In this document: positions 1 through 12,545 of the stretch, piece after piece
How the letters are laid out: every line of letters starts with the position of its first letter
How positions within the stretch are numbered: position 1 is the first letter of the stretch
NCBI GenBank assembly: GCA_039720395.1
Contig: CM077827.1
Coordinates: forward strand, 15,229,615 to 15,293,614
From: Liquidambar formosana
Lineage: Eukaryota; Streptophyta; Magnoliopsida; Saxifragales; Altingiaceae
Length of the DNA stretch: 64,000 nucleotides
Direction of reading: 5' to 3'
Position numbers and translations under genes: made by a program
Notes under the pieces: model-generated
Told to the model about the DNA's origin: nothing
The model's database searches: none
The model's input: the letters and a program-made list of their open reading frames with translations, nothing else

Positions 1-1058
1 TACCAACCATTTCCAAGTTTCTTTCTCCATAGACAAGGCATAAGTTCTTTAGTTCTTCTCAAGTATTTAAGGATAGCCTTGACTGCTTCCTAGGGTTTCT
101 TACTTAGGTCTGCCTGATATCTGCTCGTAATATTTACAGCAAAACTGATATCTGGTCATGTACATAGCATGGCATATGCTTTTAGACAACTTGATTTCAT
201 GTCTAACAGGAATTAGACCTCTTTTAAAATCATGCATTTTGAACCCTTTCAAAATCTTGTCTATGTACATTGATTGGGAGAGACCTAGCATTCTTTAAGA
301 TCTATCTCTATAGTCCTTTATTCCTAGAATATAGGATGCTTCTCCCAAATCTTTTATGGAGAAATTTTGTGAAAAACCTATTTTTTACTTTTGACAACGT
401 CTCTACATTATTCCTAATAAGTAGAATGTCATTCACATATGGGACCAAAAATGTGATCACACTCCTACTAACCCTTTGTACAATCATGGTACAATAATAG
501 GTTTTGTCTCAACAGCGACAGAAGTTGAATCACTGTCGGTTTGTGTCTCATTAGACAACTCTTTGAGTTCTATTTTCCTTTTGTTGTCTCCTTCTTGAAT
601 AAACTCTTTTTCAAGAAAGATTGCAAACTTACAAACAAAACACCTTTTGTTCATCAGGATAATAGACTTAGTATCCTAAACTCTCTTTAGGATAATCTAC
701 AAACCTATATTTAACTTATCTTGATTCCAATTTGGTTGCATCATGTGTCTTTACATATGCAATGCAACCCCATACCTTAACATGCTTGGGGCTTAGTGCT
801 TTCCCTTTTCATATCTTATATGGGTTCTAAGGAATAGCTTTGGTTTGAACTCTGTTCACAGGTACGCGGCAGTTTCTAGGGCATATCCTTAAAAAGGATA
901 ATATTAGTTCGGTGTAACTTATCATGGATCGTACCATATCCAATAAGGTCCTCTTCCTCCTTTCTGACACACTATTAAGTTATGGTGTTTTAAAAGGTGT
1001 CCATTGTAATAGAATGCTTGTTTGAACAAGTTGATTTGAAAAATCACTGGTTAAATAT
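1..1058 (-). pseudogene. Integrase C-terminal part, linker and partial reverse transcriptase
   Basis: After the solo LTR the integrase continues with VSERRKRTLLDMVRSMIS (about 960-905) and the VWGC-type segment near 770-740. A linker follows (CKFAIFLEKEFIQEGDNKRK, about 640-570). The RT then appears only from its catalytic region: YVNDILLIRNNVETLSK near 445-395, then the block ending MLGLSQSMYIDKILKGF (291-240). The RT N-terminal half is missing, so the linker joins almost directly to the active site: an internal deletion. The active site reads YVND instead of YVDD, which removes one of the two metal-binding aspartates. The window edge cuts the rest. Confidence 0.8.
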
Positions 1059-2717
1059 TGTTGGGAATCGAACAAAAGGGAAAAGTAGAAGTGCTGAATA
1101 TAAAAATTTTTCCTACGATTCCCAATCCCATGAATCTAACTATGCATAACACAAAATCCATCCCTTACTACAAAGAGGGTTAGAACACTTACAGTTTGAA
1201 TGTCTTCTGCTTTTTGCTCCAAGCTTCGACTCCGGACAGCGGTGAATGAGCAGCCCAAGTGTGCTGCCTTCAACAGTATCCACACCTAGCTAGAACTTCA
1301 AGCCTCTTCCTTTTTCTTCCTTGTTGTTGCTAGAGGTGGAGAAGAGAGAGAGAGAGGGAAGAGAGCCTCCAACTCTTTGGACTGCTAGGGTTGGGAGTGT
1401 GCAAGCATTATGCTATGTCACACATAAGTGTGACTTATATATGTAGCCCACTAAAGGGGGCTGGCCACGGGGAAGAAACCCTAATAGGGTTATGTGTAAT
1501 TACACTTAATTACACATTAACCCCTATTATTTGTATCAAATACAAATAGGCCTATAAAGAACTATTCTTTATTCACTAAAACCCTTTCTCTCATAGACTT
1601 TAAAGCCCTTCTTGCATGATCAGTGTGTGACCCATTGGGTTCACATCATCAAGTAGTAGGAATAGCACGAGGTGTGCACAATGGAACTCTTTCCATGTAG
1701 GGTCTAATTGGAACTCCTTCTAATTCCCTAATTGATTATAACTCAATTATATCAATTAGGGCTTCTACTAACCATAAATAACACCTAGCATATGGTTCAT
1801 GGTGTTGTCCTTAATGAGGTGAATAAGTATCTAACAAAAAACCCTTCTATTATAGTTTATAGGTTACAATTACATCCTTCCATCTACACAATGTCTCCAA
1901 TTGAACCAATAGGACATGGAAGTCTGTCAAGTCTTTAGTTCAATTACTTTATACTCATTCACAGATATCAACTTATTGATGAACTCATGAAACTTTTTTC
2001 ATATTCATCCTACTATGGCCATGGATTTATGAGTTATATTATAAATGCTATATAAGACATTCTCTTCCTTTTTCCTAAGAGTGATGGATTCCTTGTTGAT
2101 CACTCACATGCCTTCATACATATAGTAGTAAGGCCAATGAACACCCTTGCAGACCCCTATAAGGATTTGCACTTAGTGTTATTAAACTTTTAAAGCTACA
2201 TGCATAAGACAACTATGGTGTCTCAGGTCTAAGGATTACTTGTACCACTATAACAATGAGAAACTGATTGGCAGGCAGGTTAAAACTCCATTCAGTTTAT
2301 CTCATATCTTTGATCACATTCAGTGTACCTATTCTATTAATAGGCACCCACCTGTTGGTTGTAGTGTCTCCACACAAATAGCTTGAGACCAGCTATCCTC
2401 CTATAGAGTCAACCTAACAAGTGCTAGTCCTATGGTTCATTATTGTCTATCATAGTGAACCTTCAACTAGGAATGCTTTAGGAGTTTAGTACAGAGATAT
2501 ATCTACAGTCTCAAAATTACAACTCTTTGTAATTCCATATTCTCAACTCTAACTCCATGGACATATTATGTAAATATAAATGATGCATATAAACATAATA
2601 GAATAAGCCCTTTTATTAAATCAATAATAAATGTGACATACATAAATGAAATCAAATGATTGTTCCTAATCCCTAAACAATCATCTCTATGATTGGCTCT
2701 AGGGCATAATCTTAACA
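1059..2717 (-). repeat. Solo LTR of the Angela-type family inside copia integrase
   Basis: A 1659-bp TG...CA-bounded block homologous throughout to the LTR at 10863-12545. It is flanked by a perfect 5-bp target-site duplication AATAT (1054-1058 and 2718-2722). Removing it rejoins the integrase frame between LDRGGKY and the VSERRKR region. There is no internal region, so it is the product of LTR-LTR recombination. Strand follows the family start TGTTAAGATTATGCCC on the minus strand. Confidence 0.93.
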
Positions 2718-3411
2718 AATATTTGCCTCCTCGATCCAATCGATGGGCTTTAATACTTTTACCGGTTTGTTTCTCTACTTCATATTTGAATTCTTTGAAC
2801 CTTTCAAATATTTCAGATTTGTACTTCATTAAGTATACACACCCAAACCTAGAATGAATCATTGGTAAAGGTTGTAAAGTAAGAGAAATCTATATATATA
2901 CATCACTATGTATATCTTGTTCTCTTAGGTTTGTTAGCATTCAATTTTGAACTATCATGCTCCATGCAATTCGTATTTGTAATAAAGTTTAGAAAATAAA
3001 TGCCATCCACAAAAATTCCAAAAGTAATGAACTCTTCATATTTAAATAAAAACATTTATTATCCTTAAAATCAAAAAACTAAACATTGTTTAGATAACAT
3101 TGAAAATAGAAATAATGTTTCTAAAAACTTCTAGAATGTAAAGATAGCTTATAAATTCTAAACTACTCCATCAGGTAGAGTCAAGCAGCAAGCCTCACAG
3201 CTAATGCAGCAACAATTGCTCCATTCTCCGCTCATAGGGTTACTTCGCCTACTCAGCCTTCTGCTTCCCACTAAATCCTGCATGGAATCAAAATTCGCAT
3301 CAGAATTATGTACCCAAGTGGAAGCAGAACTAACATTTAGTTTAGAGCATGATCCATACCTTCCGAAGGTCGGTTCTTTAGAGTATCCAGATACTCCCGG
3401 CAGTTACGTTT
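2718..3411 (-). pseudogene. Protease/pre-integrase/integrase N-terminal part, degenerate
   Basis: Downstream of gag the reading becomes patchy (stops in every frame), with recognisable stretches of the copia protease to pre-integrase linker. From about 2862 the integrase core is clear: SRFGCVYLMKYKSEIFERFK, then VEKQTGKSIKAHRLDRGGKY. This is the region of the second catalytic Asp, canonical SDRGGEY, here LDRGGKY. The frame is cut by the solo LTR at 2717 and resumes at 1058. Confidence 0.75.
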
Positions 3412-4213
3412 CTAGTGCCTATCCTTGTTGTAGTGAAAATAGGTTTCTTTGGCCTTGTCAATATTACCTTTCTTGATGCCTCCCTTCGACTTTAAGTTCT
3501 TCTTCCTCTTCCCTTGGGTACTCTTACCCTTGCCTTTTCCCTTGCCCTTGGGTTTGGCTTTGGCTTTGGCTTTGGAAGTAGAAGTTCCATCAAATGCGAG
3601 CAAAGAACCTTTCCTTTTCTTCATCGTCTCCTCGGTCATCTTGAGCAAATTGTGTAGCTCAAAGAGAGTGGGCTCAAGCTTGTTCATATGAAATCATAAT
3701 GAACAGCCCAAATGAATCAGGAAGGGACTGCAAAATAATATCTGAACATATATCAGCTTCAATGATCACATTAAGCTTCTCAAGCTGCTCGATATGGTTG
3801 ATCATCTTCAAGGTGTGATCAGTCATGGATGAACCCTCGTTCATCCTTGCCTTGAATAGATCCTTGACAATATTATATTTAGCGGTCCTACTTTGCTCTC
3901 TATACAACTCTTGTAAGTGGAAAAAGATGTCGAGAGCGCTCCTTATGGACTCATGTTGCTTTTGAAGCTCAAGGATCATGGATGCCATCATATAGCATCT
4001 TACTTTTAGGTCATCGTCTATGCGCGTTTGATAAGCGTCTTTCTCCTGCTGAGTTGCAGCCTCACCAGGAGCCTTAGGAAGTGGGCCATCAAGAGTATAG
4101 GTAATCTTTTCAGAAGTTAAAACAATTTTCAAATTCCGTAGCCAATCAAGATAATTTGGTCTGATCAAACGGTTGGTGTCCAATATTTTGGATAACGGGT
4201 TGGGGTGAGCCAT
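3412..4213 (-). pseudogene. Angela-type gag (UBN2-like), frameshifted
   Basis: The first 179-residue part starts MAHPNPLSKILDTNRLIRPN and has the UBN2/Retrotran_gag_2 pattern of copia gag (NYLDWLRNLKIVL, then a helical region with MINHIEQLEKLN). Near 3674-3687 the frame shifts and the protein continues with LFELHNLLKMTEETMKKRKG and a lysine-rich KAKAKPKGKGKGKG nucleic-acid-binding tract. It ends in a decayed zinc knuckle (YFHYNKDRH where CxHCxxxGHxxxxC is expected). Gag would package element RNA in cytoplasmic particles. The start ATG at 4213 is about 360 bp downstream of E1 and fits a gag start. It is non-functional. Confidence 0.8.
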
Positions 4214-4570
4214 TTCAATGAACTACATATAGAAAATAAAATAGAGAATAAGATTTTATTTTTAATCCATAATGATCGGGTCTTTAATCATATGATACCT
4301 CCCACTATTTTATCAAATTCCATACACCCTCTAATGGAATTCAGGAATCTCATTCCTAATGGGGATTGGGGTCCCACTGTGACCTAGAAGCCTTACATGA
4401 TAGTTTCTTGACTTCTAACTCACAATAATAAGACAACTCCTTGTCTATTGCTTCATAAGCAAATTCCAATCATTTTGCCTCTAGGGAACATACTCCTCAC
4501 GTGTTAGTTTCTTGGAATACTTTCCTAATTAAGTTAAGCCCATCATTCACACAGGTATGTTTCGCTAAAT

Positions 4571-7500
4571 TGTGGACCCCAGAAATTAGGCCCACAAGGG
4601 TTCGGCAAAAAATTGGTGAAAGACAATAAGGGAAGGAATCGCCACCTCATTTTTTAAGGGAAAAGAGGAAAACCCTAAAATATTTTATTTTCTAAAACAA
4701 GTGACTCCATGTTTGAAAATGGAAAGGCAAAAAATCTTTTGGAAACCAAAGATTGTGAATTCGGAAGCTAAGTTACGATATGGGAAGGTTTTAGGCAAAG
4801 CCTATAGGCACCCATATCGCCCTAAACGGTCTCTTAATTTAATTGGGCTAAATCAAAGTCTTAAACACACATAAAATAGCAATTATCATCATAAGGCAGC
4901 ATGCATATCATCCATTCATTCATCCACATAAGCAAATAAATCAAAGAAAAAGAGAAAAGAGAAAGAGGGGATAGAAAACCTAGGATACTTAGAGTATCCT
5001 AGGGCGGACTTGAACCTCACGAAGAGCGCCTACGTACCATGTATGGAAATACATGGATCAAAGTCTACGTAATTCGGATAGGGAATAAGGTTATAACCTA
5101 ATAAAGGCCTATGGTAAACCCTAAGTTTCCTTTCAAGAGAAATATGGTAAGTTTCCAAAAATAAATGATTCTCAAAAGCTCTTTAGAAAGTATGGAATTT
5201 CAATAAAGATAAAAACTTTCATTTAAAAAAGGTATTCTTTGTAAAGGAAACTCTAAAGGCATACCATATCCCCCTATTAGGAGATAACCCTAGGAGGGAG
5301 AAAGGGAAAGTTCTAAGGAAGGAAATAAAGGTGAATTAGGGCACCTTCATACCCTATTTACCTTAAGCAAAAGCAACCTGTCAAAATAACCACCCTATTG
5401 CATAAGGTAATTACTTTATTTGCAAGATTTCATCTTGCAATAGCCAAAATAATCACCCCACATTGGTGGGGGTAATTGCACCTGTTATATCCCACTTTCT
5501 ATGGGGTTTGTACCTGTCAAGCACCTGCAATTTGCATGCAAAACACACCAACAACACCAACAAACCAACCTAGTTTCTAACCAAGCAATTATCATGCTTA
5601 AACATAGGCTATCACATACTCAAAAATATGTCATTAAGGACAGTAAACAGATCTGGACAGAATTGAAATAAGGCTTAAAATCACCCATAAGGCATGTAAA
5701 TAACATGAATCATGAACTAACAAAAACCTTAATTCACCCCTATATGCAATGACATGCAAAAAAACCCTAAAATCCACTATATGGATGCAAAAATCATCAT
5801 AGTTATCTAATATGCAACACATATACAGCAACTATGAAGAAAAAACAAATAAAAACCCTAAGCTATCATGCTATATGCAACTAACCCTAAAACAAGGATA
5901 ATAGAAACCCTAGAATCACAATTGTGCATAAAATCACATGAAATAACTCTAAATCATGCAAAACCAATTATGAACAGCATTCTAATCATGCATATTAACT
6001 AATAGAAGCGTCAACACATGATAAAAATGCAAGCTTGCACATGAAATATAGCTATTCTAGGCAAAAACCCTATTTCAGCACAATAGGAACCCCAGAATCC
6101 CAACTATGCATTATATCACATAAAATAATCCTCTAGCATGCAAAACAGCTCATAAACAACATCCTAATCATGCATATTAACTAATAGAAGCATCAATACA
6201 TGATAAAAATATATACTTTAATATGCAAAAGAGTTATTTCATGCAGAAAACTAATTTCAGCACCATAGAAACCCTAGAATCACAAACTCACATGAAATCA
6301 CATGGAATAACACTACAACATGCATAACTGCCCATGAATGATATTTTTATCACATATATTAACCAGTAGGAGTATCAACATATTCAACCTTGAACATGAA
6401 ATAATGTTGTTCTAGGCATGAACCCTAATTTCAAAGAGAGAAAGGAGAGGAGAAGGTATACCTATAGTGAAGTCCTTTTGCTGCTATAGAGACTCCTTCT
6501 CCTCTTATGAACTACTAGAAACACTCTCCTTCAAGCCTCCAAATAAAGTTGCAGCCCTCCTTCAAGCTCTCTCTCTCACTCTCTCACTCACAAATTAGGT
6601 TAAACTACCCTAAAGATGACTGTAATTGCCTCTAGGTGCCTCCAAGTCTTTCCAAGTGCCTCCCCCAATGCTGAAGTATATGGGGGTATTTATAGAGTTT
6701 GAGGGGAATCCCTCAATGGTTGGGATTAAAACCCTAGATATTGATCCAAGGGTTCTTAGAGACTCCCTTGGGGCTCAAGTAGGTCAAATAGGGTTAAAAA
6801 TAAGGTGGAATGGCGGCTGAAGGCGAACAAATCCGAGAAAATAGGAGAGAGTCCGCTTCAGCACTCAAAAAAGGAAAGTCATTCGGGTGACCACCTGGGG
6901 CTGGGCAGCTAGCAGCCTGGGCCCAGGCGGCTAGCCGCCCAGGCCTAGGTGGTCACTGGAGGCCTCATCATCTCTTGCCTTATTCTGACCCTTTCAGCTT
7001 CTAAATGTGTTTCAGGGCTCAAATCAACTTTGATTTTGATGAAATGAAAGCCAAAACGACCGTGTTTCGAAGGTGAATGTAATTTGAGTCACTTAATGGC
7101 AAAAAACCCTAGCCATGGCTACATGGTTAAGTCTTACAAAGGCAGTTAACCGCTATGCACCACCGTCGCTTAGCTTAGGTATGCACATAGAGTTGCACCG
7201 AACGTCTTTCAATTCGAAATTCAACCTCTCTAAACACATTTGGGGATGAAATTAAGACTAATCAAAGTCAAATGAGTGGGCATGGAGTGAAAATCATGAG
7301 CCAATTCGAGCTAACCCGAAGTAGGTCTCTTAACCAACCTGAGCTATATTGAGCCATTTTAATCCCGAACCATCAATTCATTGAATTGAACCCATAAATA
7401 CCTCAAATGCATCCATATGAACTCCAATTGGCAACTTGGAGATCATTTCAAGGTCAAATGGAAAGTTTGTGACCTAAAAGACGATTATACCCCTCAAGTC

Positions 7501-7668
7501 ACAAAAGTTCTTATTATCCCTCAAGATCAACTCCAAATCAAACCAAAATTCATACATATCATCCTCAAGACCCTAGAAAATCAATGCAAAAGACTAGACT
7601 CAAAAAGGAAACAAAAAGACACATAAAATGACAAACCCTAGCTAAGGTGGAAAAAATGGGGTGTGACA
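4571..7668 (-). mobile_element. E1: 3.1-kb solo-LTR-like element in the copia leader
   Basis: Minus strand runs TGTCACACCCCATTTT... to ...TGGGGTCCACA and is flanked by 5-bp sequences that match 4 of 5 (TAAAT 4566-4570, CAAAT 7669-7673). It aligns with E2 (28250-31733) at both ends and internally. No open frame is convincing. It has a TATA box (6687-6695), an upstream double-dyad module (6885-6958), and a 3' end with the sequence AATGAGGTGGCGATTCC. That end is like the GGTGGCGACTCC found at LTR/UTR ends of large Ty3/gypsy Tat-lineage elements. I infer a solo LTR of such an element; a non-autonomous large-LTR derivative is the alternative. Confidence 0.6.
6687..6958 (-). promoter_or_regulatory. 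E1 core promoter and double-dyad module
   Basis: TATA box CTATAAATA on the minus strand (about 6687-6696). About 190 bp upstream (6885-6958) is a GC-rich module made of two adjacent inner palindromes (around CGGCTAGCCG and CTGCTAGC) inside an outer inverted repeat (GGTGACCACCT... with AGGTGGTCAC). The same architecture and spacing occur in E2. Confidence 0.6.
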
Positions 7669-10600
7669 CAAATATATACCTTACATGTTAGTTTCTTGGT
7701 ATATACCAATTTAGGCACCCCATGATATCTCATATGTGAGAGTTTCAAGTAATGTCTTTAACATGGGTAGCTCCTACATGTCTGCAGCCAGGTACCCACA
7801 TTAAGGGACATTAGATGATCCTATAATGATAAAAGGCAATGAAGAATTCATTCCCTATGATTTCTTCATTTTCAACTTAATATTAAAAGAGAGGGGTTTT
7901 AAGGGTCTCATCAAATTAACTAATTTAACATACATCTCATGCATATAAATAAAATATAACAACATTATATATATAATCCACTTATCAATATCAGTCCCTT
8001 TAAGGTGACATATAACGATCTTTGGATTTGAAGCTATCACTATTAATCTCATTAAAAGCTCCCACTATAATGATTATGGACTTTAAGAAGATTCAATCCA
8101 AGCTAGTGGATTGAATCCAAGGTCTAAGGTGGGTGTAGGTGATCATAAAACATTCATTTGAAAAATTGCATGCTCTCTTGAAAGTCTTCTCTAAGCTTCC
8201 ATGCAAGTCTTTCAATCTCCTCCATTTGCTTGATGGTCTCCACCATTGGCTTGTTGGGCTCCACCATGCTCTTTCGAATCCACCATGCTCCTTAAGTGCG
8301 TTCTCGATTACATAACATTTACATAACTTAAAGAAAGGGATACATAAAGGGAATGTGGGGTACATGAGAGAATGATAGAAAGAGAGACAAGGTGGCATGC
8401 AAACCCCAAATAAATAATACATCACCAAAATAAATTACAACTCTTGAAAAATTATTACAACCCATTCATAAGACGGCCAATCACAATTGGTTTAAAGGGT
8501 ATAGTCTATAATCATCATCCATTCTTAGCCATACAATCACATTGCATAAAGTAAGTAAAAACTGTAAGCAATAAAGCATATGGGCATTATGGTAACTCTA
8601 TTGATTGGTATTCATCAATCTCATTAATGTGTCCTAATCTCATTAGGATATGCATAATTTCTAGAATTAAATTAAGTCTTAACATTTAAGACATTTAGTT
8701 TCAATTACTCAAATCAATTGAAATAATTAAAGTCCCCTATTTAAACTCTAATATCAAATATTAGGGTTTCTTTAACTAAACAAAACAATTTTATTTAATT
8801 AAAAAATTCCAGATTTTAAGTTAATCCTAAATTGTGTTTTAAACCATTTAAAACATTACAAAATTAATCAATATTAATTAAATAATCAATTTCAGAATTA
8901 AATAAAATCAATTCATTAATGAATTAGTGCATTAGGGTTTCCTGAAACCCTAAACCCTAAGTTCATTAACTCTAAACCCTAATTGTAACCCTAATGCATT
9001 AAATGCCTTATGATTGGTCAATAAATAACCAATCATTTAAACCCTAGGTTTGTACAGTATTAATGATTAGGATTAGGGTTTAATTAATGCCGCCTAGGAT
9101 ATTAATTACACCTAATTAATATGCACCAATTAGGGTTTCTAAATCCCTAAACCTTAAACCTATTAAATGCCACTGATTAATTACTAAACCTTTAATGATC
9201 ATGATTGGTCATTAATGACCAATCATTTAACCCTAGGTTAGACACATTAATTACTAGGTTTAGTTAGTAATTAATGCATTAATAGAATTAGGGTTTAATT
9301 AATACGAATTAAGGTTTCCTAAACCCTAAACCCTAGACATCATAAATGCACTTAATTATACCCTAATAATTAATAACCATGATTGGTCATTTAATGACCA
9401 ATCATTAACTCTTTAATTAAAGCAATTAATTAGTTCATTAGGGTTTTAATTAATGCCATAAATGAATTAGGGTTTCATCATTAATGGGAATTAGGGTTTC
9501 CTAAGAGAACCCTAAGGCTGCCGCCAACACCTTGGGGCTGTCATGGCTTGGCCATGCTGCCACGGCTTGGCGAGGCTGCCATGGCCACCAACGACAATGG
9601 CAGGTCATGGACAGCCATGGGGGACTCTTGCTAGGGTGTGGGCCAAGCCCCTTGGACACTTGTGGGATGGTCCATAGGGCTGTCTTGTTCAGAACAAATT
9701 AGGGTTTCAAGAACCCTTGCTGGCACCACCATGAGAAGACCTCTAAGGTCACAATTGCGATTAAAACACCATTAAATCGAATCCTCTATTCAATCCAGCT
9801 TTTGTATCCTGTCCTTACATGAATTACTAAGCCAATAGAAGAGGATTGGATGATCAAATCATCCCTAATTGATCTAAACAATTCTTTTACCAAGATTCTG
9901 CCTAGAAAAATCAGCCTACTGTAATAGTTCACAAATCGCTCTAAAACCCAGCAAGATGACATTGTTAGGCTACCAAATTATTTTTCCTAGTATCCTACAT
10001 GTCTTAAGAAACTAATGCAAGTGGTTTCATGCAATTTGGAGTTTCCTAGCTCTAGTTATGAATGAAACTCCATTGATGACTTTTCTGTAGAAAAACAGCC
10101 TGCTGTGTTCTTCAAGAAATCAAACCTTTTTTATTTTTTTTCCATCAAAACTCCTTTGATTATTAAAGAATATGATCTATACATTATATATGATGATCCT
10201 ATAATGAATTTACATCAATTTTACAGAGGTTTCATATCAAAACAGTAGCAAGAACCATAGGGTTCTAAAACTCAGATTCGAACTCCTTGGTGTTCCTCCC
10301 AAACTTTTTGATTTGTTTTGATTTGTATGCATCCACATACACATGTAATTCACATAACACACTTATATGAATTAATTGGCAATCATCTCATGACAACCAA
10401 TGAATCAATTTAAACAAAACCCAAAAGAGAGCAACCTAGGGTTTCAAACCCTAGGTTCGGCGTCCATAGAAGAAACCATGGTTTCTTCAACTTCTAATTG
10501 CATCATATGCATTAAAAAATTTCCAGAATTATTGTAAGAAGAGAAATAGAAGAGGAGAAGAGGGAAAAACAGCCTAGGGTCCAAAACCATAGGTTTAGCC

Positions 10601-10849
10601 ATGGTGGAAACCCTAGTTTCCTTCTTTTTTTTCTCCAAACTTGAACCCTATTCAACTTTTGAATTTCCAGCAGCCCTAAAACATATATTAGAAGAGAAGA
10701 AGAAGAGAAATAACTTAGGGTTCAATAACCCTAGGTTCAGCCATGAGAGAGAAGACTAAGCTATGCATGAACATGAACCCTAGTTCATTAAACCAATCAA
10801 TTTACCATAAAATACAGCCCATATGCAGTTTGTATTAAGCATAATCATG
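7669..10849 (-). other. Untranslated leader of the Angela-type element, with internal repeats
   Basis: About 3.2 kb between the primer-binding site and the E1 insertion (the leader continues at 4214-4570 on the other side). It has no long open frame. It holds three diverged units of about 180-190 bp (near 9011, 9202, 9380), each with a palindromic core of the form TGATTGGTCA...TGACCAATCA. Short runs of AAACCCTAA occur around 8945-8995 and 9325. Near the 5' end are three spaced short minus-strand upstream ORF starts (about 10743, 10602, 10468) in similar context. A smaller unrelated insertion inside this stretch is possible, since the leader is long for the lineage. Confidence 0.55.
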
Positions 10850-10861
10850 GCTCTGGTACCA
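10850..10861 (-). other. Primer-binding site, tRNA-iMet
   Basis: Minus strand reads TGGTACCAGAGC, 11 of 12 bases matching the plant tRNA-iMet primer-binding consensus TGGTATCAGAGC, next to the 5' LTR end. Confidence 0.85.
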
Positions 10862-10862
10862 C

Positions 10863-12545
10863 TATTGGGAATCGAACTAGAGAGGAAAACAAATGCGGAA
10901 TGAATTGATAAACAAAACTTTTCCTTATCGATTCCTAATCCCATGAATCCAATTATGCTTAATACAAACCAAAACCCTAACAAGAAGAAGGTAAGAACAC
11001 TTACAGTTTCAAAAAGTCTTCTCCTTTTTGCTCCAAGCTTGAATCCGGACACTAGAGAATGAGCAGTCCAAATGTACTGCCTCTAATGGTGTCCACACCT
11101 AGTTAGAGCTTAAAGTCCTTTCCTTCTTTCCCTTGTTGATGCTAGAGTAGGAGAAAAGAGGAGAGAGAGAGAGAAAGCTCTTGGGAATTTCAACCAGCAC
11201 TTGGGATTGTCCTTCAAGTGTGGTTGAAGTGATGATGTCATCACATCATAAGAGGTTTTAAATAGCCTCCAACCAGGGCCGGCCAAAGGGAGGGATTCCA
11301 AACCCTAATAGGTTTTGTGTAATTACTCCTAATTACATAATAACCCCTCTAGTTTATATCTCATACAAACTTGCCCCTTAAGAACTATTCTTTTATTCAC
11401 TTATACCCTTTCTCTCATAGACTTTCAAGCTCTCTTAGCATGATCAGTGTGTGACCTATTGGGTTCACATCATCAAGTAGTAGGGATAGCACGAAGTGTG
11501 CACAATGGAACTCTTTCCATTAAGGGTCTAATTGGAACTCCTTCAAATTCCCTAATTGATTATAACTCTCTTATATCAATTAGGGCTTCTACTAACCATG
11601 AGTAACACCTAACATATGGCTCATGGTGTGGTCCTTAATGAGGTGAATAGATTTCTAACAAAAAACTCTTTTGTTATAGTTTATAGGTTACAATTACATC
11701 CTTCCATCCACACAATGTTTTCAATTGAACTAATAGGATATGGAAGTCTATCAAGTCCTTAGTTCAATTACTTTATACTCATTCATGAATATCAACTCAA
11801 TAATGAACTTATGGAAACTCCTTTCCATATTCATTCCACTATAGGCCTATACATTTAATGAATTATATCATTGAATGATATATGAAACATTCTCTCTCTT
11901 TTTCCTGAGAGTGATGGATTCCTTGTTGATCACTCACATGCCTTCACACACATAGTAGTAGGGCTAATGAACACATTTGCAGACCCATAATTAGGATCTG
12001 CACTTAGTGTTATCAAACTTCTAAAGCTACATACATAAGACAACTATGGTGTCCCAGGTCTAAGGATTACTTGTACCACTATAACAATGAGAAACTGATT
12101 GATAGGTAGGTTAAAACTCCATTCAGTTTATCTCTTATCTTTGGTCACATTCAGTGTACCTATTCTATAATAGGCACCCACTTGTTGGTTGTAGTGCCTA
12201 CACACAAATAGCTTGAGACTAGCTATTCTCCTATAGAGTCAACCTAACAAGTGCTAGTCCTATGGTTCATTACTGTCCATCATAGTGAACCTTCAACTAG
12301 GAATGTTTCAGGAGTTTAGTACGAAGATATATTTACAGTCTCAAAATTACAACCCTTTGTAATTTCATATTCTCAAGTCTAACTCCATGGACATATTATG
12401 TAAATATAAATGATGCATATGAACATAATAGAATAAGCCCTTTTATTAAATCAATAATAAATGTGACATATATAAATGAAATTATGATTATTCCTAATCC
12501 CTAAACAATCATCTCTATGATTGGCTCTAGGGCATAAACCTAACA
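10863..12545 (-). repeat. 5' LTR of the Angela-type element
   Basis: This 1683-bp block aligns over its whole length with the solo LTR at 1059-2717. On the minus strand it begins TGTTAGGTTTATGCCC and ends CGATTCCCAATA (canonical CA mutated to TA). The primer-binding site follows one base after it, which makes it the 5' LTR. It contains a purine-rich GAGAGAGAGA stretch near 11160 on the plus strand. Confidence 0.85.

Larger units (their letters stand above)
1..12545 (-). mobile_element. Angela-type Ty1/copia retrotransposon, nested and 3'-incomplete in window
   Basis: Read on the minus strand the order is LTR (12545-10863), tRNA-iMet primer-binding site, long leader, gag (4213-3412), protease/integrase (3411-2718), then integrase end, linker and RT (1058-1). 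RNase H and the 3' LTR lie beyond the left edge. The LTR start (TGTTAGGTTTATGCCCTAGA) resembles the Angela-lineage LTR start as I know it, and the order PR-IN-RT is that of Ty1/copia. Two later insertions split it: a solo LTR of its own family in integrase and a 3.1-kb LTR-like element in the leader. Coding parts carry stops, frameshifts and a lost RT catalytic residue, so it is dead. It inserted into the DUF7745-like gene at 12546; the right flank GAAAG (12546-12550) should be the TSD, with its partner outside the window. Confidence 0.85.

Noticed and set aside
3540..3600. Separate lysine/proline-rich protein
   Set aside because: It is the basic tail of the copia gag in the minus-strand frame, not an independent gene.
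6626..6820. Small ORF sharing RDSLGAQ with an ORF at 29007-29201
   Set aside because: Both lie antisense to the shared promoter region of E1 and E2. The likeness follows from DNA homology, and the frames are not otherwise kept.
8938..9000. Telomere or telomere remnant
   Set aside because: Only a few scattered CCCTAAA-like units within a retrotransposon leader.
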